From NCBI GenBank assembly GCA_022652545.1, contig JALCRM010000001.1, positions 310,001-374,000 on the forward strand: DNA of 64,000 nucleotides, read 5' to 3'. The notes below the pieces were generated by a model. It searched no databases. It was given only the letters and a program-made list of their open reading frames with translations, and was not told the origin of the DNA. The position numbers were made by a program, and so were the translations under genes. The number at the start of each line of letters is the position of its first letter. The stretch's first letter is position 1. This DNA is from Lachnospiraceae bacterium. Its GTDB lineage: Bacteria > Bacillota > Clostridia > Lachnospirales > Lachnospiraceae. Below, one piece after another: positions 59,889-64,000 of the stretch.

Positions 59889-61091
59889 TTGACAAAATCA
59901 TTATCTGGCTGGAAATTTATCTTCGCTGCTGTCGCAGCGGCATTGTTTATCATACTGGCACCGCAGGCAGAGCTCAGTGTACATGCGGCTCCGGCTTCCG
60001 GGATCGACGTATCCGGTTTTCAGGGTACCATCAACTGGGTGCAGGTCAAGCAGAGCGGCGTGCAGTTTGCCATGGTGCGCTGCGGCAATTCCGTATACGG
60101 GCTGGACAGCAAGTTTGCATACAACATGGCGGCAGCCAATGCAGTCGGCATCCGCACCGGTGTCTACTGCTACACCTATGCGATGAATGCTGCGCAGGCC
60201 ATGGTCGATGCACAGCTGATCGTCAGTGCATGCGCGCCATACACGGTGTCTTTCCCCATTGCGATCGACCTTGAGGACTCATGCCATCTTTCACTGACGC
60301 CGCAGCAGCAGGCCGATATCGTAAATGCCTTCTGCGCGGTCATTTACAATGCCGGCTATACACCGATGGTTTACACCAGCGCAGACTGGTTCCAGAAAAA
60401 GATGGGCCCTGTCATGTGGGACCACTGGGTCGCTTCGTACGGAGATACCTGCGCATATCCGGGTGCCTATACGATGTGGCAGTATTCGGATTCGGGGACT
60501 GTCAGCGGCATCAGCGGCAACGTGGACCAGGATTATCTGATTTATGACTATTTCAGCCGGATCAAGGCAAACGGCTTTGATGTAAGAGGCGGGAAAACAT
60601 ATTACTACAGCAACTACAAGCGTGTGATCGGACTGCAGACGATCGCGGGGAAACTTTATTTCTTCGACGGTCTCGGCGCAATGGCGACGGGATGGCTCGG
60701 CACCGGCACGGCGAAGTACTATTTTGACCCGGCGGACGGAGGCGCAGCAGCTTTCGGCTGGAAGACCATTGAAGGAGCGCGCTATTACTTCGGCGCCAAC
60801 GGTCTGGTTTCGGTGGGCCTTACGAATATCGGCGGCCTGAATTACTTCTTTGGTGCCGATGGTGCACAGGTCACGGGGCTTGTGACTGCAGCCGACGGTT
60901 CGACCTTCTATTACGGGGAAAGCGACGGCTCCATGTCTGTCGGCTGGAGACAGATCGCCGGCGGCTGGTTCTTCTTCGGCGCTGACGGGAAACTGATCAC
61001 GAACAGCATCTTTACGGACAATGCAGGCGTGCAGGTCCAGGTCAATGAGCAGGGTCTGCTGGTCGCACCGGCCGGATATACGCCGCAGTAA
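59889..61091 (+). CDS. Secreted GH25 lysozyme with C-terminal cell-wall/glucan-binding repeats
   Basis: A 400-residue exported muramidase. The start is a TTG with GGGAGG five bases upstream; an in-frame GTG at 59826 lies only three bases from the predicted transcript start and is rejected. Residues 1-34 form a signal peptide. GH25 catalytic acids are visible: Asp40 in 'GIDVSGFQG' and the DLE at 127-129 in 'AIDLEDS'. It cleaves the MurNAc-GlcNAc bond of peptidoglycan. From about residue 225 there are five or six aromatic repeats of the choline/glucan-binding type ('GKTYYYSN', 'GARYYFGANGLVS', 'GLNYFFGADGAQVTG'). Confidence 0.93.
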   Translation: MTKSLSGWKFIFAAVAAALFIILAPQAELSVHAAPASGIDVSGFQGTINWVQVKQSGVQFAMVRCGNSVYGLDSKFAYNMAAANAVGIRTGVYCYTYAMNAAQAMVDAQLIVSACAPYTVSFPIAIDLEDSCHLSLTPQQQADIVNAFCAVIYNAGYTPMVYTSADWFQKKMGPVMWDHWVASYGDTCAYPGAYTMWQYSDSGTVSGISGNVDQDYLIYDYFSRIKANGFDVRGGKTYYYSNYKRVIGLQTIAGKLYFFDGLGAMATGWLGTGTAKYYFDPADGGAAAFGWKTIEGARYYFGANGLVSVGLTNIGGLNYFFGADGAQVTGLVTAADGSTFYYGESDGSMSVGWRQIAGGWFFFGADGKLITNSIFTDNAGVQVQVNEQGLLVAPAGYTPQ

Positions 61092-61129
61092 AAATGTGTT
61101 AATATCTGTTTTGACAGAGGTTGGCAGCT

Positions 61130-62206
61130 TTGATCGACATCAGGGAGATTCTCTTAATTGCAAAGGAACGCGGTGCTTCCGACATTCACCTCACGGTGGG
61201 TGTACCGCCCAAACTCAGGGTGAACGGCAGCCTCGTCACACTCGAGGGATATCCGAAGCTGCTTCCGAATGACACGCACGATATCGCCTACAGCCTGATG
61301 AATGAAAAACAGCAGGAGTACTGCGAGTCGCACGGCGACTGTGACCTGTCCTTTTCCATCCCAATGACGGGACGGTACCGCCTCAATGTTTTTCATCAGA
61401 GAGGTTCGCTGGCGCTGGCCATACGTCTGGTGGCGTTTGAGATCCCCACACCGGAGCGGCTCGGCATCCCGGGTTCCGTGGTGGACCTTGCCGGGCGCAA
61501 AAGAGGACTGGTCCTGGTGACCGGGCCGACAGGCAGCGGAAAGTCGACGACGCTGGCGTCCCTGATCGACGTGATCAACCGCACCAGGGAATGCAACGTG
61601 ATCACGCTCGAAGACCCGATCGAGTATCTGCATCACCACAACAGATCCATCATCAACCAGAGAGAAATAGGGCTGGACGCGGATTCCTTTGCCGATGCCC
61701 TGCGTTCGGCGCTCCGCGAGGATCCCGATGTGATCCTGGTCGGCGAGATGCGCGATTTTGATACCATTTCCATCGCAGTCACAGCCGCAGAGACCGGACA
61801 CCTGGTTTTTTCCACCATGCATACCAGCGGCGCGGCCAGTACGGTCGACCGCATTATCGATGTTTTTCCGCCCCATCAGCAGCAGCAGATCCGCATCCAG
61901 TTTGCCAGTGTCCTGGAGTGCGTCATTTCCCAGCAGCTCATTCCCTGCGCGGACGGCAGTTCCCGCGTAGCGGCTTTTGAAGTGATGCATGCCAACGGCG
62001 CGGTGCGCAATCTGATCCGCGAGGGCAAGTCCCACCAGCTTCCCACCGTGATCCAGACCAACAGACAGATGGGGATGATCACGATGGATGAGGCGCTGAT
62101 GGATCTTTTCCGCAAGGGCACCATCACTTCCGACGCGGCCATCCAGTTTGCGCAGGACCCCGATGCTCTTGCCCGCAATATCAAAAACGGCAATTTCGAG
62201 ATCTGA
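61130..62206 (+). CDS. pilT: PilT-type pilus retraction ATPase
   Basis: A 358-residue hexameric ATPase of the PilT type, which depolymerises type IV pili. N-terminal 'AKERGASDIHLTVGVPPKLR' near residues 9-28 is the PilT signature. Walker A 'GPTGSGKST' is at 132-140, the Asp box 'EDPIEYLH' near 162, Walker B 'LVGEMRDFDTI' near 200 and the His box 'GHLVFSTMHT' near 224. The start is taken as the TTG at 61130, with AGAGG nine bases upstream; TTG at 61121 is too close to that site. No other pilus genes are in the window. The gene lies next to comM, so a link to DNA uptake or twitching is possible. Confidence 0.93.
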   Translation: MIDIREILLIAKERGASDIHLTVGVPPKLRVNGSLVTLEGYPKLLPNDTHDIAYSLMNEKQQEYCESHGDCDLSFSIPMTGRYRLNVFHQRGSLALAIRLVAFEIPTPERLGIPGSVVDLAGRKRGLVLVTGPTGSGKSTTLASLIDVINRTRECNVITLEDPIEYLHHHNRSIINQREIGLDADSFADALRSALREDPDVILVGEMRDFDTISIAVTAAETGHLVFSTMHTSGAASTVDRIIDVFPPHQQQQIRIQFASVLECVISQQLIPCADGSSRVAAFEVMHANGAVRNLIREGKSHQLPTVIQTNRQMGMITMDEALMDLFRKGTITSDAAIQFAQDPDALARNIKNGNFEI

Positions 62207-62388
62207 ATCTCTGATAATCTGATTTTTCTTGCAGCATACGGCATTTTTGAAGCTTTTCGGCCGCTTTCTTTTTCTGTATCCATATCGCAGGCATATTGCC
62301 GCCGCAGCATTTCCGCGCTGTGACCGCGGCAGATCTTTCAGTCACATCTCCGGCATTCGCCGGCATCCATATTCAGGGAGGCACAGCT

Positions 62389-63945
62389 ATGTTCAGCAGC
62401 ATTACCACAGGTGCCGTTTTCGGCATCGAAAGTTTTCTCATGCAGGTCGAAACAGATATCACAGACGGTCTGCCTTCTTTTTCCATGGTCGGTTTTCTGA
62501 GCGGCGAAGTAAAGGAAGCGGGGGAGAGGGTCCGCGTCGCGCTGCGCAATGCAGGTGCCGCGGTGCCGAACGTCCGCATCACCGTGAATTTTTCGCCTGC
62601 CGATATCCAGAAACGCGGGATGGTCGTTGACCTTCCGGTGGCTGTCGGCATTCTGGCAGCCATGGACATTCTGCCGCAGCATTCGCTCCGGGGCATACTG
62701 TTTGCCGGAGAACTCGGGCTGAACGGGGAAGTCAAGCCCGTGCGCGGCGTGCTGCCGATCGTCAGAAAGGCGGCCGGGAGCGGGATCACGACCTGTGTGC
62801 TGCCTTTTGCCAATGCCGGGGAGGGGGCAGTCATACCGAATGTGAAGGTCGTCGGCATCCGGTCTCTGCGTCAGGTCATCCGCTATCTGCTGGAACCGGA
62901 GGAGGGAAGGGACAGGCTGATCGAGCCCTCTCACGTCGATATCGATGCGCTTTTCCGGGATGCAGGCAGGGACAGCCGTTTTGACTTTGCGGACATCCAC
63001 GGACAGGACAGCGCGAAACGCGCACTGGAGGTGGCAGCGGCCGGCTTTCACAACACCCTGCTGATAGGCCCTCCTGGAAGCGGCAAGAGCATGCTGGCTA
63101 AACGTATGGCGGGCATCATGCCTCCCTTTACGCCCGAGGAGAGCATGGAAGTCTCTTCCATATACAGCGTGGCCGGTCTGCTGCCTCCGGGGCAGGCGCT
63201 CCTCACGCAGCGCCCGCTGCTTTCCCCGCACCACTCGATCACGCGCACGGCACTGGCGGGCGGGGGAGTCGTGCCGACACCCGGCGTGATCACCCTGGCG
63301 GACCGCGGTGTGCTGTTCCTGGATGAACTGCCGGAGTTCGGCAGGGAAAACCTGAATCTGCTGCGGCAGCCGCTGGAAGAGCGTGAGATCAGGATCTCCC
63401 GTATCAGCGGTACGTTCGTCTACCCGGCCAGATGCCTGGTGCTTGCCGCCATGAACCCCTGCCCGTGCGGCTACTACCCGGACCCGCAGAAATGCCGCTG
63501 CACGCAGGCGGAGATCGACAGGTACCAGTCGCGCATTTCGGGACCCATACTCGACAGGATCGATCTCTGTGCCGAAACGCCCCGCGTAAACGCAGACGCG
63601 CTGCTGCGCGGTAGGGAAGAAGAGCACAGTGCCGCTGTGCGGGAGCGTGTCATGAAAGCCAGGGGAATGCAGGAAGAGCGGTTTCGCGGCACGAACTTCC
63701 GCTACAATTCCGAAATGGACGCAGCAGCCGTGGAGAAATACTGTCCGCTCGGCAAGGAAGCGGCCCGCCTTATGAGGGACGTGTTCGAAAAACTGCAGCT
63801 GTCGGCCAGGGCATACCACAGGACGCTGAAGACGGCGCGTACGATCGCGGATCTGGAAGGCACCGACCGCATTACGGAGGACGATCTGGCGGAGGCGTTC
63901 GGCTACCGCGTAAACGAACACAGCCTGCGGAAGGCAGGTGCCTGA
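62389..63945 (+). CDS. comM: YifB/ComM-type Mg chelatase-like AAA ATPase
   Basis: A 518-residue protein. N-terminal Lon-like domain starting 'MFSSITTGAVFGIESFLMQVE', AAA core with Walker A 'GPPGSGKS' at 227-234, 'VLFLDELPEFGRENLNLLRQPLEE' (near 308-331, in parts) as Walker B and sensor region, 'NPCPCGYYPDPQKCRC' with the family cysteines near 357-372, and a C-terminal 'SARAYHRTLKTARTIADLE'. In naturally competent bacteria ComM is a branch-migration helicase that helps integrate donor DNA. The ATG has GGGAGG upstream; the open frame to 62296 has none. Confidence 0.94.
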   Translation: MFSSITTGAVFGIESFLMQVETDITDGLPSFSMVGFLSGEVKEAGERVRVALRNAGAAVPNVRITVNFSPADIQKRGMVVDLPVAVGILAAMDILPQHSLRGILFAGELGLNGEVKPVRGVLPIVRKAAGSGITTCVLPFANAGEGAVIPNVKVVGIRSLRQVIRYLLEPEEGRDRLIEPSHVDIDALFRDAGRDSRFDFADIHGQDSAKRALEVAAAGFHNTLLIGPPGSGKSMLAKRMAGIMPPFTPEESMEVSSIYSVAGLLPPGQALLTQRPLLSPHHSITRTALAGGGVVPTPGVITLADRGVLFLDELPEFGRENLNLLRQPLEEREIRISRISGTFVYPARCLVLAAMNPCPCGYYPDPQKCRCTQAEIDRYQSRISGPILDRIDLCAETPRVNADALLRGREEEHSAAVRERVMKARGMQEERFRGTNFRYNSEMDAAAVEKYCPLGKEAARLMRDVFEKLQLSARAYHRTLKTARTIADLEGTDRITEDDLAEAFGYRVNEHSLRKAGA

Positions 63946-63965
63946 AAGGAAGGGAAAAGTTAAAA

Positions 63966-64000
63966 ATGCCGCTGATGCAGCATTTTCAAAACGAAGCGTC
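63966..64000 (+). CDS. Possible start of the next gene (truncated by window end)
   Basis: ATG at 63966 after GAAAGGAAGGGAAAAG opens a frame (MPLMQHFQNEA) that runs off the window. The DNA-processing gene dprA often follows comM in Firmicutes, but eleven residues cannot show this. The bases 63963-63986 can also pair as AAAATG...CATTTT, so a terminator of comM is an alternative reading. Confidence 0.3.
   Translation, partial: MPLMQHFQNEA

Noticed and set aside
62338-63921. A 527-codon open frame on the minus strand opposite comM
   Set aside because: It has no recognisable domain, its composition follows from the GC-rich codons of the plus-strand gene, and comM is beyond doubt.

Overview
The window reads as a chromosomal segment of a Gram-positive anaerobe of the class Clostridia, most likely a gut Lachnospiraceae. 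The signs are strong AGGAGG-type ribosome binding sites, textbook sigma-A promoters (TTGACA, 17 bp, TATAAT-like), tRNA genes without encoded CCA, the dnaG-rpoD-trmK-nif3-like gene order, a bacterial RNase P RNA, and a dense set of carbohydrate-use loci with AraC, LacI and GPH or ABC transport partners. This placement is inferred from gene content; no marker was searched.

Bases 1-12.8 kb: the tail of an FGGY sugar kinase, a DUF4432 epimerase-like protein and nagB. Then comes a divergently transcribed AraC regulator and a tightly coupled glycan operon: GPH symporter, GH2, GH43 with a discoidin-like module, GH20 hexosaminidase, and an AraC regulator fused to a GH39-like domain. A strong terminator closes it at 12.74 kb.

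Bases 12.9-25.4 kb: a second GPH symporter followed by a TIM-barrel isomerase-like protein and a small beta protein that together look like the alpha and beta subunits of a C-glycoside deglycosidase, then a flavodoxin-type reductase. After a terminator come a TetR regulator with its own promoter and operator, a hybrid histidine kinase, a lone DhaK, a convergent secreted protein and a second, longer hybrid histidine kinase.

Bases 25.3-39.2 kb: a DEAD-box RNA helicase whose promoter is followed at once by a terminator-like hairpin. Next is a LacI-regulated alpha-glucoside operon (lacI, GH31, ABC binding protein, two permeases, second GH31). Then tRNA-Val(CAC), a small AraC-like protein, a cytidylate-kinase-like protein and a PD-(D/E)XK (Rpn-type) protein on the minus strand.

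Bases 39.6-64 kb: mostly housekeeping. A CASTOR/POLLUX-type ion channel, two tRNA-Leu genes, dgt-like triphosphohydrolase, dnaG, rpoD, trmK, a Nif3-like protein, a TGS-uridine kinase, rnpB, two CobW/COG0523 GTPases (one with long His and Asp runs), a PHP protein and rpsT. A small accessory patch follows: DUF2975 protein, XRE regulator, DUF4173-like protein, and three 72-bp tandem repeats. The window ends with lepA, hemW, a GH25 lysozyme with wall-binding repeats, pilT and a comM/yifB-type AAA protein.

The most unusual items are the candidate C-glycoside deglycosidase locus (12.9-16.8 kb), the AraC-GH39 fusion with an altered catalytic motif, the 72-bp repeat array that supplies the end of a coding sequence, and the leader hairpin in front of the helicase.
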